From Cristatella mucedo (Eukaryota; Bryozoa; Phylactolaemata; Cristatellidae), in assembly GCA_009760855.2 (NCBI GenBank), contig WPIO01000023.1, positions 4,117,501-4,181,500 on the forward strand: a stretch of DNA of 64,000 nucleotides, read 5' to 3'. Each line of letters starts with the position of its first letter. Positions within the stretch are counted from its first letter, which is position 1. Shown piece after piece: positions 35,430 through 50,057 of the stretch. A program made the position numbers and the translations under genes. The notes beneath the pieces were generated by a model. It worked only from the letters and a program-made list of their open reading frames with translations. It was not told the origin of the DNA and made no database searches.

Positions 35430-38400
35430 GTAAGCCCGCCAACTACTCTTGCACTTATAATGCCGAGCGCCTCCTGTCTGTTGCCCTACAGTAGCCACCG
35501 GCGGACATCAGTTTTCTTTATTGTATCCGCAGTGCTCGCGCGCACCAGTGTCGGGTGATGCTGCTCTTTGTTTTACCGCTTGTATTCAAAACCGGAATTT
35601 TTCAATTGTCCCACGGTGCGAGGCTGCTAACACTGGCTCGCCCAGCTGGTGGACGATTCATAATTGTGGCCACCTGAAAGCAATCGGATAGAAGAGACTG
35701 GATAGCTGAAGCGCCAGTAAATCAGAGCTTCTAGATCAAGCAGGAGCACAATTCCGACTCTGGGAAACGAAACTAGAGTGATTTAAGAGACTTACTAGCT
35801 GAAGGACCGTGTAAGGGCCAGTCGCAGCTCTTGTTCGGCTCCACTAACCAGAATAACTGGTTGGATGCAGCGCCGGTAATTTGTGTATGTTACAGTGCCA
35901 CAGCTTTTATGTACTTACAGCAGGGGGGAATTCCATACTCTAGCATGGTGCAACAGTGCTGGCTGGCTGGTGGTTAGCAGACGACCGATCTGCAGCAGCA
36001 GCTGTGAGTCCCCAGAATCGCGAGTTACCGACATTGTTGGCTGCAACAACTAAATATGACGTTATTTAAAATGTTATATAGGCTCTGCTTCAAAAAAATA
36101 TAATATATGCTACCCCTAGGAGACCTGGTAATGTGAGAGAGCTGCACCTTCAGTGGAGTATTCATTCTACGAATGGACATGTCAGATGTCCTTACTTTAC
36201 ATGGACAGGACATGACCTTACTTTAAGGAAGCAAGCCCCTTATTTAGTCGCAAATGTGTTTTAGCTGATTTGGAGTTTTGCACAAATCTAGGCAACTCTT
36301 GCTTGCGACACCAGTCTGTCCATACCTAAAGATTGGCTTGCCGTGGGATGTATCTAGCTGGGCACCACGTTGTGCTCCATGATATCTCAGTCCTATCAGG
36401 ACTATTTAGGGATCTTAAGTGGAAAGCTAGGTCACTCTCAATCCCTCACTACCTCACTGTCTATTTTCTTTCTTATGCATCATCAGGCAGGCTTTAATGC
36501 TTGAAATATTCGGGCAGACACATAAATTCTGATAGGCTATTAGTGAAGTGGATGCCACTCAGCACCGACCATGCTCTTACTAAATGGTCAGTGCTTGAGC
36601 CCCCATCTGTTTTCTGCATGTCGTGTGCAGAGTGTGACTGGAGCTGGAATCCATGGGACCCAACCCTTCTGAGTAGTAATAACACCCAAACCACAGCTAA
36701 CCCGCACGGTGGGTCAGTGGCACCCATAGCACATATAATAATAATAATAATTATTATAATGTATGTCGTCATGTCAGGGGATGGGATGTGTTGACGTGCA
36801 TTGGGAGTGAGTTCCAGGCTTTGGGAGCATTTGAACTACAGGCACGGTGTCCACAGGTTTTGAGGATTGTACAATGTATAACTAAACGATTATACGACGT
36901 ATAGCTAAACGATTCGAGTCAGAGCAGCAGGTTGTACGATTCTTGGATTCTTAGTGACGGAGTAGTACTAGTAGGTAGGCAGGAGCCAGAGAAAAGGGAC
37001 CTACAAGTGAATGACAGAACCTTGAAGTTGCTGCTTGATTTGGTGTCAATGCAGGTCGGCGAGAAATGGTGCAATGTGGCAACAAAGCTACTCACCATGC
37101 ACAAGCCTAGCTGCAGAGTTTTGCACCAGCTGTAAGCATCTGATTGCACATGCCAGTAGACCAGCAAGAAGTGAGTTACAAAAGTCGAGACGGGATGTTG
37201 CAAGTGCATGGATCAGTTTAGATGTAGTATCCCTGTTTAAGCAAGCCCGAATTTTACCAATTTTAAGCAGCTGAAAAAGGCAGACGACTGTGAAGCTGAT
37301 GTAGTCGTCTAATAAAAGTTCACTTTGGAACAGGACACCTAGATTACGTGCAGATTCAACAGGAGATATGTTGGCGGAGCCGATTTTGAGCGTTAGGTTT
37401 TCCAATTTCTGAATCACATGGTTTGCCTGTAGCTAGTAAGTTGGTCTCTGTGGCATGCAAATGCTCATGCCAGAGAACTGCTGTTCTTATAAGCTGATTA
37501 GTTCTATATCCAATATCCTTGTGCGTGGAGTCGACTGTATGCATGTACGTGGAGATGATGGGACATGTTGACCACATGAGCTTAGAATGGGTAACCGAAC
37601 GAAAAAGAAACCGACACTGAGCACATTGATGCAAAGCTATAAACAAACAAACAAAAACGATTGTCTCACTGTGGCAGCTACGACCAGCTATTGTTGCTGC
37701 TATCCACAGGTTTCCTACATTCAGCCATTGTAGCTTATCTGGTCTTCGGGAGCATTTCTGAGGTAGGCAGAAAATTTCAACTTGGTGCTAGGCAGAGCTG
37801 CATTTCTTGTTAGCTTAAATTAGAAATCGAAGACCATCAGCCTCCGTGTATCTTGATTCTGACAGCATAACAATCGAAGCATAACATAACAATCATAAGC
37901 ATAACAATCATAATCATAAGCATAATCATAAGCACAACAATCGAAACTAGCCGGTCTGAGCTTATACCAAAATGATGCCGGATTGTTCTATTGCCTCAAG
38001 GTTTGAAAGTAATGTTGCCATCAAAGAGCACATCCTTCGTCATTCTGCGAATGTGTTTGACACGCAGGTCTAATATAATGCTAATTTGTAAGGGTGGACA
38101 TGGAACCACAGCCCTGTAGTAGTTAGAAATTTCGAGTGTTCAGTCATAGCGCAGTTGAGTAGCACGTACTTAAAGGTTTTTGGTACTGGCCTTGAAAAGT
38201 CCAACATTTGATTTCAGATAGACCTATGATCGTGAAAAAAGTTGTTATTGTATAGGCAGACCAAGTATTTAGTAAATTGTTATTATATGTTCCTCATTGA
38301 ATTCTATAGACTTATAAGTGTCTGTACTTAGCAGCTTATGGCCTAGCAGGTGCATATACATGTATAATGTGAATAATGAAGTATATCTAGAGACTGAGCA

Positions 38401-41400
38401 AGCCAGTGGTGTGCACATTTGAAAATGATTTAGAGGAAGCTGCTAGTTTGATTATGTCTGATAGCTTGAACTTTGCTGCATCTGTAAGGAGTAGGTTTGA
38501 CACGATATGGTTGCATAAGACATGTTTAAGTAAATTGAACATGCTCAAACCAGTGCCTTCCTTGGATTACTTGTCAGGATAATTGCACAGGCTGTTTCGA
38601 ATATGTATTTACAATAGGTGGCATTGTTCAAGATGCTGTCTGCTGTGTTCTTGCAATCTCAATCCCTTTAGTATAAACAAATACACTCTTGGGTCTTAGT
38701 CTAAGGTACAAGTGCTCGAATTTCACGACCCAGATCGTGGGTTCGAGCCCTGCTGTAAGCAGTTCTCTATTGGTCACTGCAAGCGGGTGATAGCTGCTAA
38801 GGCTTTTCTGCCACTATAGGATTTAGACTAAGCCAAACGCTAATTTTTTTTAAATAGGACGTATATTTACTTTTAAAATTTATCTTGTATGAGCCCATAG
38901 GTATTTTGTAGGGATGTGAAAGGCCCGCTTTAATTAATTTCTATCTTCTACTGCAGCTGCGTCACGCTTATTGCGGAAGAGCCTGAAGATATGTGGCATG
39001 CATATAACATAATTAGCGAAGGTGACACGTTGAAGTCGACAACCATAAGGTATGTATTAGCATGCTTAGCCACTATGTGTGTTCTGGGTTTTAGCCCAGA
39101 GGATAAGGTGCTCGCTCTTCAGAACTCTGGTCTTGGGTTAGAGTCCTGTAGTGAGTGATCTTTTATTGTCCACTGCTAGTGGTGATGATAGCCGTGAAGG
39201 CTCTCTGCTGCTACAAGCAGCTCACTGCCTGTGGACTCACTCATAGTAATTCCGTCACGGAAGACACTGCTGCTCCATCTTTCAGCTTGACGGAAGTCTG
39301 CCATCTTAACCTGTGATGCAAAAAAAGGACAGGCTTTCTCATTTTAATGAGTAGATGTAAATGAGGCTGTTAAATCTGCTTGCATGTATGTATGTTGATA
39401 TCATCTGCTAGGTTTGAACAACTCAAAGCCCTAGCTTGAGTATTGGCAAGCTATGTGTCAAATTATATTCTCGTACTGTTGTATAAACCATCCAATGCAG
39501 TTTTAATCAAAGGGCACATTTGCTCCTTTAGATATTTGTTTAGATACCTGCAGTAGTTTCTTAAATGGCATAGCTTAATGCTATGAGCTCTGCTAACACT
39601 TGTAAGCTTGCCATTTGACTTAGATATGGGACGGAAAAGGATCAGGTGATAATTTTTTTTTAGGTCAGGAAAATCCAACAATTTGATCTTTAGCACACAC
39701 AAAATAAACCGATTCTCTGCTCCAGACCTGGACCCCTACTGCTAATGAGACAACTGTCAACTGCACGGCAGCAAACGACATGCGCTATAGATTACCACAA
39801 TGTGAGCTCTTTCCTGCTACTATGGTTCAAACGTTATCACTAGTTCCCACGAAGTGAATGGGATTTGAGCCTTTTCATCTGCCTGTGTGCTTTGACTTGA
39901 GAAAGAAGATGGAGGCATTAGTGGAGCAGACAAAATAGGGCAAGGGATTGGAAAATTTATCTGAATGGAGGAAGCAGCGTAAGAGAAGATAGGCACAGTG
40001 AGGATCTTTAAAACAGTGCAGCTATCAAGCTAAGTATGCAGATGTAGACTGTGCATATGAAGCTTGGCATGTGTTTGCTAAGTATTTAGATCTAGCATGT
40101 GTATGATGGATACCACATGTTTCTTGATGTAGGAACCAGAAGCAGCAAGACGTGTCAGAGATTGATATCAGATACATGTGTAGGCTTGTAGCACTTCCTC
40201 ATCAATGCACAGAAATATAGATATCAGTATCTGGGATTCAGGCGAAATGAGCTTAACCTTTGCGGACCGACCCTGGCTTCTCCTATTTGAGCACTAGTTT
40301 TACTATTCTATACAATTAAAAAAAATATATAATTTATTTCCCTAAGAGAACCTAATCTCTATCTGAATGTGTTACACATACATCAGGCCGTAAGCCCACG
40401 ACCTTGGTTGTTATTGGCAAGTGCCTTACCCCTGGGCCAAATCTAGGCATATACTAGCTTGACTGCTGATTCAGGAACTACTTTTAGCTTTCCAAAGCGT
40501 TTTTAGTAAGGCTCACAAGAAAGTTTCCTTAACCGGCTCATTTTGGGCCTGGTGAAATGGTTAGCTCAGCTGCTGTTGCTTGAAAAAATCAATTTCCTGG
40601 TTTAGGGATACAGTGGCTTTGAATTGGGTACAACAGGCAGTCTTGTGTTCAGTCTTGTGTTCACCATTGGTAACGATGACACTTTGACGTCAAATGGTAT
40701 GTGGTGGTGTGATCACTAACTTCCCAGCAGCTATTGTAAAACTGCCTAGTATAGCCGCCAGTTTGGTGTTCCAAGTAATTCGATCTTATCATTATTAAGC
40801 TTAGAAACTACTTGGCCATCTCCAAACAAATCTCGGGGCATTCACGCGACCTATTCGTTGCTGAGAGATACCCTATACGTATCGGCAGGATTAAAACAGA
40901 ACTCGATATTGTGGAACAGGAAGGCCTGACAAGCTGTGGCTGCCTCTTCCTTCAGCTAAGAAGAGAACTCTCTTCAATGGCTGACATACTAAAATTGCTC
41001 ACAGTACGCAAAAATATTTATTGACAGCCTGCTAACAAATACATGCAGTTGCTATGGTATGTATGCAATCATATGGTGTTGCCCTGCCACAATTCTTAAT
41101 TACCTCACTTATCCTCCTAAGCATAGAATCCATAAGCTTCACCGGTATCACTTGTACTGTAGCATTCCACAGAGTCTTAACTTCATTGCAAAGATCCCCT
41201 GTTGATGTAGACCGTACACCCGCCTCAGCCACCTGTCAATGTCGTCCCATAGATATTCTATGTGGTTTAGATCCGGCTGGATATGTTAGACCAGACTGGC
41301 TGTGCTGGTGCATTAGCACCTCTCCTGGTTCTTTTAAGAAATGCTTTACTGACGTGGCAGTGAGCTTAGTCATCTTGCTGCTAAATATACCGATCCCGAA

Positions 41401-44400
41401 GCAGAGTTTTTTGCGCTTCGTAATAATGAAGGTACACGTGTTGGTTCATAATACCTTCGATCTTATGTTCTAACACCCACCCGGAAAAGCAGCCCAAAGC
41501 CATCACCAATTAGTCGCCGAATTGTACTGTAGGTTGAAAGCAGTCATGCCGGTAAGCCTAACCCGTCCTTTGGCTAACCCTAATGCATCACTTTCTGTTG
41601 CTAAATATCGTGAACGTGCCATGGTCTGTCCATTAACTAGAATTCCACTCTTTTGTCCTGTGGGCATCGCCTTGAGCCCACTGCTAGCAGTCTGCTTCAT
41701 GGCTGCTGGTGAGCAGAGGCTTGCGTTGCGACCCGCCGGAAGATGCCACTCTTAGTGAGCTGCCTACTGACAATATCTTTACTAATTGTGTGTTATATAC
41801 CTTAGAGTTGCTCTTTTTAAGGAAAGTGCAGACCCAGTCTGCCACTGGGAGTGTCGCCAACTCAAAGGTTAGGACTACTCTGGAAATCGCTATAGAGGCT
41901 GTTGATTTTGATATTCAAGCATGCGTTCTCCGTGTCAAAGGCCGAAACGTGCAGGAGAATGAATATGTCAAGGTATAAAACGCAGTGTGCTAGATCGTGC
42001 TGATCCATACAGACTTTCATGTAGTCTCGTTATTGCATGTTTGGATGTTGTGAATGTATGCTGGCTTGAAAGATGATGCATGCCTGCTTATTGCCCATTG
42101 TTGTTAGCTCAGAAGATGCAAATATTGATTAAACCATAGGTGGTGCCGATTTCTTTAGAGTCGGAAAACGTGTAACCACATGCATTGGATTTAATATTCT
42201 TTATAGCTTTCCCATGCATTGGATTTAATATTCTTTATAGCATTTCCCATGCATGGCTCTCAATTTATAATAATAATAATACATTTCTATAGCGACATCA
42301 TAGAACTTAATCTCTCTCTAGGCACTTGACATATGCTGTAAAAGGAAGCTTGACTGATCATTTGGTTAGTGACGGAATATGCCACCACTTAGCCAGGAGA
42401 CACCCATTAGCATGCCCAAGATACATGCTTGTAACGTTTGCTAGTGAGAACTTGTGACTGATGCCGCTGTAATGTGTAGATGGCAGCAGGCCCGTTTGAT
42501 TCATGGACGTTTAGCTTACGTGACCTAGTTTTACTACTTCAGTGCTATCATATGCTTGCTGTGTGCGAACTCGGCTGTAACAATTTAAACTTGAAGTTCA
42601 AGATCTGCTCTCTGTATACTTGCTGCAGATTATGCTTTCCAGTAGTGTTTGCGCCTATGTGCAGTAAGCTTACTCCCACTGCTAATGTGTGCCATTGGTC
42701 TTTTTGTCTGAGTATCAAACCCTGTTTGCATATGCTTACCACTGTATTCAGATCGATAGATATGCTTGCTCCCACTTTTCGACTGGCTTCCTTTTGAAAA
42801 CTTACTTTAAATGTGTTTCAATATTTATGTTTGCACTTGATTAATCAGAGTCGTAGCTAGTGGTGTGGACACGAGTAATTTTTCCCTTCAACTGCTGCAT
42901 CTACGATAATAAGTACATTATTTTACCGTGGTATAAGCCCCCCCCCCCGATGTATAAGCCCCTCCCAATTTTTGAACCAATTTTTTGGACTAAAAAATGT
43001 TTTTATTCAATAACTGAATGAACTAAACAATGTCAACATTCATAATAATCACTCATGTCACAATTCATATCCTCTGCATCAGGAATGGTGATGATACCCT
43101 CTCCATCTTCCTCCTTCATATCGAATACATTTTGGCGACCAGTTAATGTTTGTTGGGTGGCATTCAAAGCTGGTACGTTGTTTAGCAAAATCCCAAGGCA
43201 GAAAAGAGTAACCTTCCATGTATAAACCCGCTCTCCATTATCTGACACCAAATGTTGGAGAGAAAAAGGGTGGGGCTTATAAGCGGCAAGATAGGTAAAT
43301 AACCATGTGTTCATGGGAGAGTTCACTTTGTTGTTTCTTATACTTCTTACCTTATAGACCTTCCTTTAGAAGTACCACTAGCAGCACATCTGGGCATATA
43401 TATTTTACTTTGAGAAGTGGTGTTAAAGGAATCTGCTGGCTGGCCTGGCTTATTCTCACTCTTGTGACAGGTGACTGTTAGGTGGAAGCTTGCATTACGG
43501 TCCCAGTCAGTTTTGTTTGTAGTGGAGAATAGCGTTATTTACAGCCTTGCAAGTTTGGTGGGAAAGAAATCAGTGGTGGCCAGATAATCTATTGACGGCA
43601 TTTCTTCTTACTTTCACTTGCTCAGTTTAAAAGAACAAGCAAATTGTTTTTTAACTTAATGGTCATCAGGCATGTTATAACTAAGGCAGCCCAACTTAAA
43701 GCTTGTCTTTGGAATCCTCGCTCAATGTGCCACAAATCTCTAATTATAAGAGACCTTATTTCTGAAAATGGTCTCGACCTGCTCGCTTTGACTGAAACTC
43801 GACCAAAATCGGTAAACTGCACGACAATTAAAGACACTACCCTGCCTGGTTTCTTATTCTTTCACACCTCTAGATCAATTAAAACTCGAGGTGAAGCTGC
43901 TATTATCATGCACGCGAAATTCGACTTCAGGCCATTTGCAGTGCCATCGAAGCAGTCTTTCGAATCGATTATCTTGATTTCACCCGACAAGTTACATGGC
44001 AGATGGCAGTAGTCTATCGCCCACCAGGTACCAAGTCCTCCTTTAATTCAGATTTCTCCGATCTCATTTCGATTATGTGTGCAATAAATCGATCCTTCCT
44101 CGTTATGAGTGACTTCATGCCTACAGCAATGAATTTTGTGCATTGACTGACTCATTGTCTCCTGTGGCTCATGTGCATGGGTCGACTCACATCAAGGCTC
44201 ACACACTCGACCAAATTTTCTCATACAACTGCACTTTGTCATCACCAAGTATTACCCAATCCTATCCTGCTTATCTGACCACATGCAGATCTCATTCAGT
44301 CTACAATGTGTGCCCTCCTTTTCCCCTTCCTCTAAAATCACCCGTGAGTCACGAAACCTCGAGACCCTTGACATCGACACTGTTCATGCAAGAATATCAG

Positions 44401-47400
44401 CCTTGCCTCTGCTGCTCAGTCCCCCTTCCGACCTATCATCATTGGTCGACTGCTCCAATACGACACTAGCTGACATGCTCGACGAGTTTGCACCTCTGAC
44501 TGAGCGCACTGTGCGCCCTCGCCCGGACGGCCATTGGTTTACCACAGACATTAAACTAGCTAGGTCTACTAAGCACAAGCTTAAAAAAGCATACAAAAGA
44601 TCGGGACTGACTGTCCATCGACAGGCATACGAGGACTACTGTAGGTCGCACCAATCGATCCCAGCAAACGCCAAGTCTAGCTTCTATAAAAAAACATTGT
44701 TGAATCACAGATGAATAATCCAAAAATGTTGATGTCGACGATCAACCATCTCCTTAACAACTCCCAGGTTAGCTCCTTACCTTATGATCCTTGTGATGAT
44801 CTAGCTGATCGCTTCTCTAGCTTCTTTGTCCAGAAACAGACAGGATCAGGGAGTCCATCCCTACGATGGCAGCATCCCCCTAGAATGTTGCCACTCAATT
44901 CCTTGCAGCACCTCAATGTCTGCATTCAATGAGGTCACTAGTGATCTCGTCCTGAAGTTCATATCCCAATCAAAGAAGACAACAAGTCATCTGGACCGTA
45001 TTCACACTGTCCTGCTCCTACATTCTACATCCTACATTGATCTGCTGCTGCCATGCATAACTAACATCATTAATATGTCACTAGCCTCAGGTCATGTCCC
45101 AGCACCTTTCAAAAAAACTGTAGTCAGGCCACTTCTCAAGAAATCGACACTAGACCAAGAGAACTTAAGCAACTACCGCCCAGTCTCCCTTCTACCATTC
45201 ATATCGAAGACATTGGAACAAGTCGTGGCAGAGTTGCTGAACTCATATTTTGAAAATTCAAACCTTGCTGGTAAGTTCCAGTCTTGTTTTAGAGCCAATC
45301 ACTCCACACTCAGCAAAGGGAATTCAATTGAGTGGTGAGTAAAATCATGCTTGACAAACAAACAAAATGAGTACAACGACCTACTTAGGAATGCAGACAT
45401 GGGTAGATAGAGAATCTCTGCTTGTTTTGCTCGTTCTTTCTGCAGCTTTTGATACTATCGATCACCAAGTCCTTCTTGAGCACCTCTCATCTCGCCCGGG
45501 CATCACTTGCACTGCACTGCAGTGGTTCAGGTCCTATCTCAGTGAGGCACTCCAGTGTATTGATATGAATGAACAAAGATCCTCAGATAAATCTCTGAAA
45601 TATGGGGTACCGCAGGGCTCTGTTCTTGGTTCGGTTTTTTCACGGTTTATACTCCCCCTCTAGCCGATGTGATTTCCATGCACAATCTAGGCTTTCACTT
45701 CTATGCGGATGACACACAGTTGTACCTTTGCTCTCCCAGCCTTCCAGCACGACAAATTCTCTCAACTCCCTTGCTGCATGTATTGATGGCATCCACACAT
45801 GGATGGCAGCAAATTTTCTTAAATTGTATGATGATAAAAACTAACTTACTAGTCATGGACCATTCAATTGCATTTCCCTTTGCAGCAAGTGTAAAGTGCC
45901 TAGAGAGAGAGATTAACTTCTCTGAGGGTGCTTTATCAAGTGCATTATTATTATTATTATTATCGACAAACCAAGTATGCTTCAGAAATTGGTAAGGTTA
46001 AAGCTCAAAATTGGCTCTGCCAGCAGACTAGGTGTCATGTTCCAAAGTGACCTTTCGTTAGACGACCACATAAGCTCCACAATCAAGTCTACCTACTTTC
46101 AGCTACATAACATTGCTCAAATTCGGTCTTGTTTAGACAGGGATACCACATCCAAGTTGGTCCATGCATTTGTGACATCCCATCTTGACTTCTGTAACTC
46201 ACTGCCTGCTGGTCTACCGGCGTATGTAACCAGGTGCTTCCAGCTACTGTAAAACTGCAGCTAGGCTTGTCTGTCGTGAGTGTCGAAGTTGCCACATCAC
46301 ACCCCTTCTCGCCGACCTGCACTGGCTACCAGTCAAGCAACGCATCGACTTAAAGGTTTAGTCGCTCACTTTTATGTCCCTTCATTTTTTGGCTCCAGCC
46401 TACCTATTAGATCTACTGCCCCACCATGTTAAGCATCGGACCACCCATTTTTCGGAATCTAGCTGTTTACATATACCTCGTACAAACCTCAAATCCTTTG
46501 GAGACCATACCTTCAGTTCGTATGCTCCCAAAGCCTGGAACTCACTACTGACTTCCTTCACGACATCCCCTGACTTGACCATATTTAAAAGGAAATTAAA
46601 AACGCACTTATTTATCACAGCATTTAGTGGGTGCTTGCGATTCGTCCTTTATGCCCTTATGCCTGCTGACACTGTGCATGGTGCACTAACTACAGTTGCA
46701 TGCTGACCCTGTGCATGTCACCCCTAACCATGCTATGCTTGTTTATCGAGCATGCTACCACTAACCATAGGATCGTGTATCTTTGGCAGCAAATGTAAAG
46801 TGCCTAGAAAGAGATTGTGTTCTCTGAGAGCGCTTTATCAAGTGTTTTATTATTAGTAGTATTATTATAAATGGCTGTTGTGAATTGCAAACTGGCTTAG
46901 CAAACTGTGAGACATAATAAATAACCTGAAACATTCTTGTACTAAATTTACCTCATCCTTTCCCAGTTTATTCTTTTCATTGCGAATGCGTGGCTGTGTT
47001 GTTTGTGACCAGTACACACAAAGCTGGCCTGCACATAACTCACTGCACTGCCCAAGCATCGAGAGGCAGTTGATCTCCAGTCAGACCAAATTAGCAACTC
47101 CTGTGAAGAGTGTACATGAGGCTCAAGAGGCTCCTGAAGGGATGAAGGTCTCAGAGCTTTGCAGTCACTTTTCGCTGACATAACAAAAAACAGTGCCCCT
47201 GTTTGTTCAGGTTGCCGCTTTGTTTGTGCTTGTTGCTATCTTAAAGGGTGTTGCAGTTTTATAACGACTGGTTCCTGCATGGTTGAAGTGCCCCATCTAT
47301 CCCCTCCTTTGTTTTTAGATGGGAGCATACCATACTCTAGACCTTGAGATGAATAGGAGGTTCACTCTTGGCAAACATGAATGGGACAGTGTTGCTCTGG

Positions 47401-49235
47401 AACGACTCGGTATTTTTAATCTTTTGGAAGTTTGCTTACATCTTTTTGTCACAGTTTTCTGATGGAGTCATTATGGTGTGCATAGACCTGTTTGTGGCTG
47501 TGAACATATTTGTTAGCATAAGTAGTGCGATAGCTGTTGCTCTGCTTAAAAAACTTACTGTGCTAGCAATGTCCATAGCATAATCTATCTGCTATCCTCA
47601 GAGGCCTGCTAGTATTGTTTGTATATTATGCATTGGTCTCAGGATAGTAGCAGAACGGTTTACCATTTGTGATATTTACCTGGCAATCGCAGGTCGTTTG
47701 CTTCCGTTGTAAAAAATCTGCTTGACATCAGATAAATCACAGTTCTCACCAAGCATTAACATTATGTCTCCCTACTTTCCTGGGAATAGCAGCTAAAAGT
47801 AAAAAATAAGTAGACAAACAAGTAAAGATCTTTTATTAAACCGGCCTCCTTGATAAAGTAGCAGAAGAGCCGTAGAACCTTTCATCCACTTGCAATAGCA
47901 ATGAAAGTGTTCCTGCTTTAGTACTCTTATAAGTGCTAGCACCTTACCACTAGGATAAGACCCAGTCGCAAGGTCATCAGCATGATGTATTTAGTAGTGC
48001 ATGCATCTAGGCGTATGTGTATACTTGTAGCACACACTCTTATCACTCGGGCACCTACCGTATTTTACAAAAAAGAACTTTCCAAAATTTGGGTTCAAAC
48101 AATGGAGGGGGGCTTAAACGGGGGAGGTTACTTTTTGCTTTAATATTGCACTAAACAACTTACCTGCTTTGAATGCATTTCCAGTATTTGGATGCATTTT
48201 GAATGCGTTTGTGGGACTTCAAATGCAATGGACGGAACAGAAGATGCTCCAGTCCACGGAGGGAGTGCTGACGATAATGGTGATAACGGAGTTTCCACCA
48301 AATTTAAAGCCTGTGATATGAACGAGGAAGATGTTGAGGGTATCATTACCAATCCTGATGCAGAGGATAGTGGTAGTGACATGAGTGATTATTATGAGTG
48401 TTGATATTATTCAGTTCATTCAATTTTTGAATACAGCTATTTTCTTCCAAAAATTTGTTAAAAAAATTGTTGGGGCTTATATGTAAGTGGGAGGCTTATG
48501 CATTCGGAATGGGGCTTATGCACTGTAAAATATGGTAATTGGCATACGAAATTTTTCCAAATCGTTTCATTTGTTAATAATTAGTCAATCGGTAATTTTG
48601 AGTGGGAGTCAGTGGGTCATAAGTTTCTGATGTCATTCCCTTTGTGATTTGTATAGTACTACTATGACAATACAGCTATAGTGAGTGTCATGTCGATAAT
48701 TAGGGGAGATCGTATAATAATTTGCACATATAGGTATAACACGAGCTCCGATAATTGAAATTGGACATTGAATCGTGCATTTAATTATGAAATAGTGATG
48801 AGCAGACTTTTGGTCAGTGCATAATTTAATTATATACGGAGCCGCTGTGGAGATTATTTCACTGTAGAGCATCTCTATTCTTTAATTAATGTTTCAGGAT
48901 TATCTTGGGAAAAATTATTTCATTAGGTGTCTTGAATGTCTTAACTTTGTACGATGAATGTCTTGCTTAATTTACTCTGATTTGACTACCTTAAAAAGAG
49001 TTGAGGAAGTGGTTAGTTGGCTTTTCTCCTTAATTACCTGTGTTGCCCAAACTATTAATTTTTTGCTGATCAAGTCCTAAGCAGGAAGCGTTAATCGTGA
49101 ACTTGCAAAACCCTGCCGACTCAGTAGTCCTGCTGGTCCTAATGCTGCTGTCATGCTTCGTTGCTTTGTGCCTGGCCTTTTGTTGCTGGCTGCACAGAGC
49201 TGAACAAAGATGGCTTCAGGTTCCACAATTGCAGT

Positions 49236-49321
<86 letters not shown>

Positions 49322-49988
49322 TTCGTGCGTATGTGTGTGAATGCTGTTCTGCAATTTGTCTTATTGAGTAGATGAGTTGGTTGATACTCGACATGTAACT
49401 AAATGGTCTGCTTGGATCGTTGGATGTCTTTCGGTATGTGGTCATGTGAGCTATATCTGCTTGGTTGGTGACTGACTCCTTGGGTTTTGCGACCTCAAGA
49501 TTTTAAATTCGTTGCCCCGAGCTCTTTGTGCCATTTTTTTGCTGGAAGACTTCGGAAAAGTGCTCCGTGCTCTTTTTCGTCGTGTAGTGCCTATAAATTG
49601 CAGCTTTTATTAATATCGCTTGATTTTTTTATGGGCTTACCGGTTAGCTCATATACGCAAATGTCCAGCACGTTTTTTTTGGTGAACATCCCGAATCATT
49701 TTTTGCTGGCATTTTTTTATAAAACAGTTCCAGCTGTGGGCTGTGAAGTGCCCCAATTTGCTGATGGTTTGTGAAGTTTTGGGTGACATCTTGTTCCTTA
49801 TGCTTATAGTATTGTTTGTGTGTGGTACTGTGTTCGCTACGGTGCTATCCGTCTGCAATTAAATACTCACTGTGGTTGCTTGATTGTCGATACTTTTTTG
49901 CTTGTGTTAGAGCCTCTCCAAGCAAGCCCCTGGAGCCGCAAACCAAATTAAAACTATTGAACAATTGTTAGTTTGCGATTTTGTCATA

Positions 49989-50057
<69 letters not shown>

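Noticed and set aside
38733-38755. Possible genuine tRNA genes at perfect box B sites (29600, 38745)
   Set aside because: The acceptor stems do not pair and the same heads recur with a common body, so they are SINE heads.
41503-41755. Extension of the Tc1 transposase further upstream on the minus strand
   Set aside because: The frame is open but I could not recognise transposase motifs in it.
49077-49445. Open frames with Thr-His or Val-Cys repeats
   Set aside because: They come from the CA microsatellite in a pelota intron.
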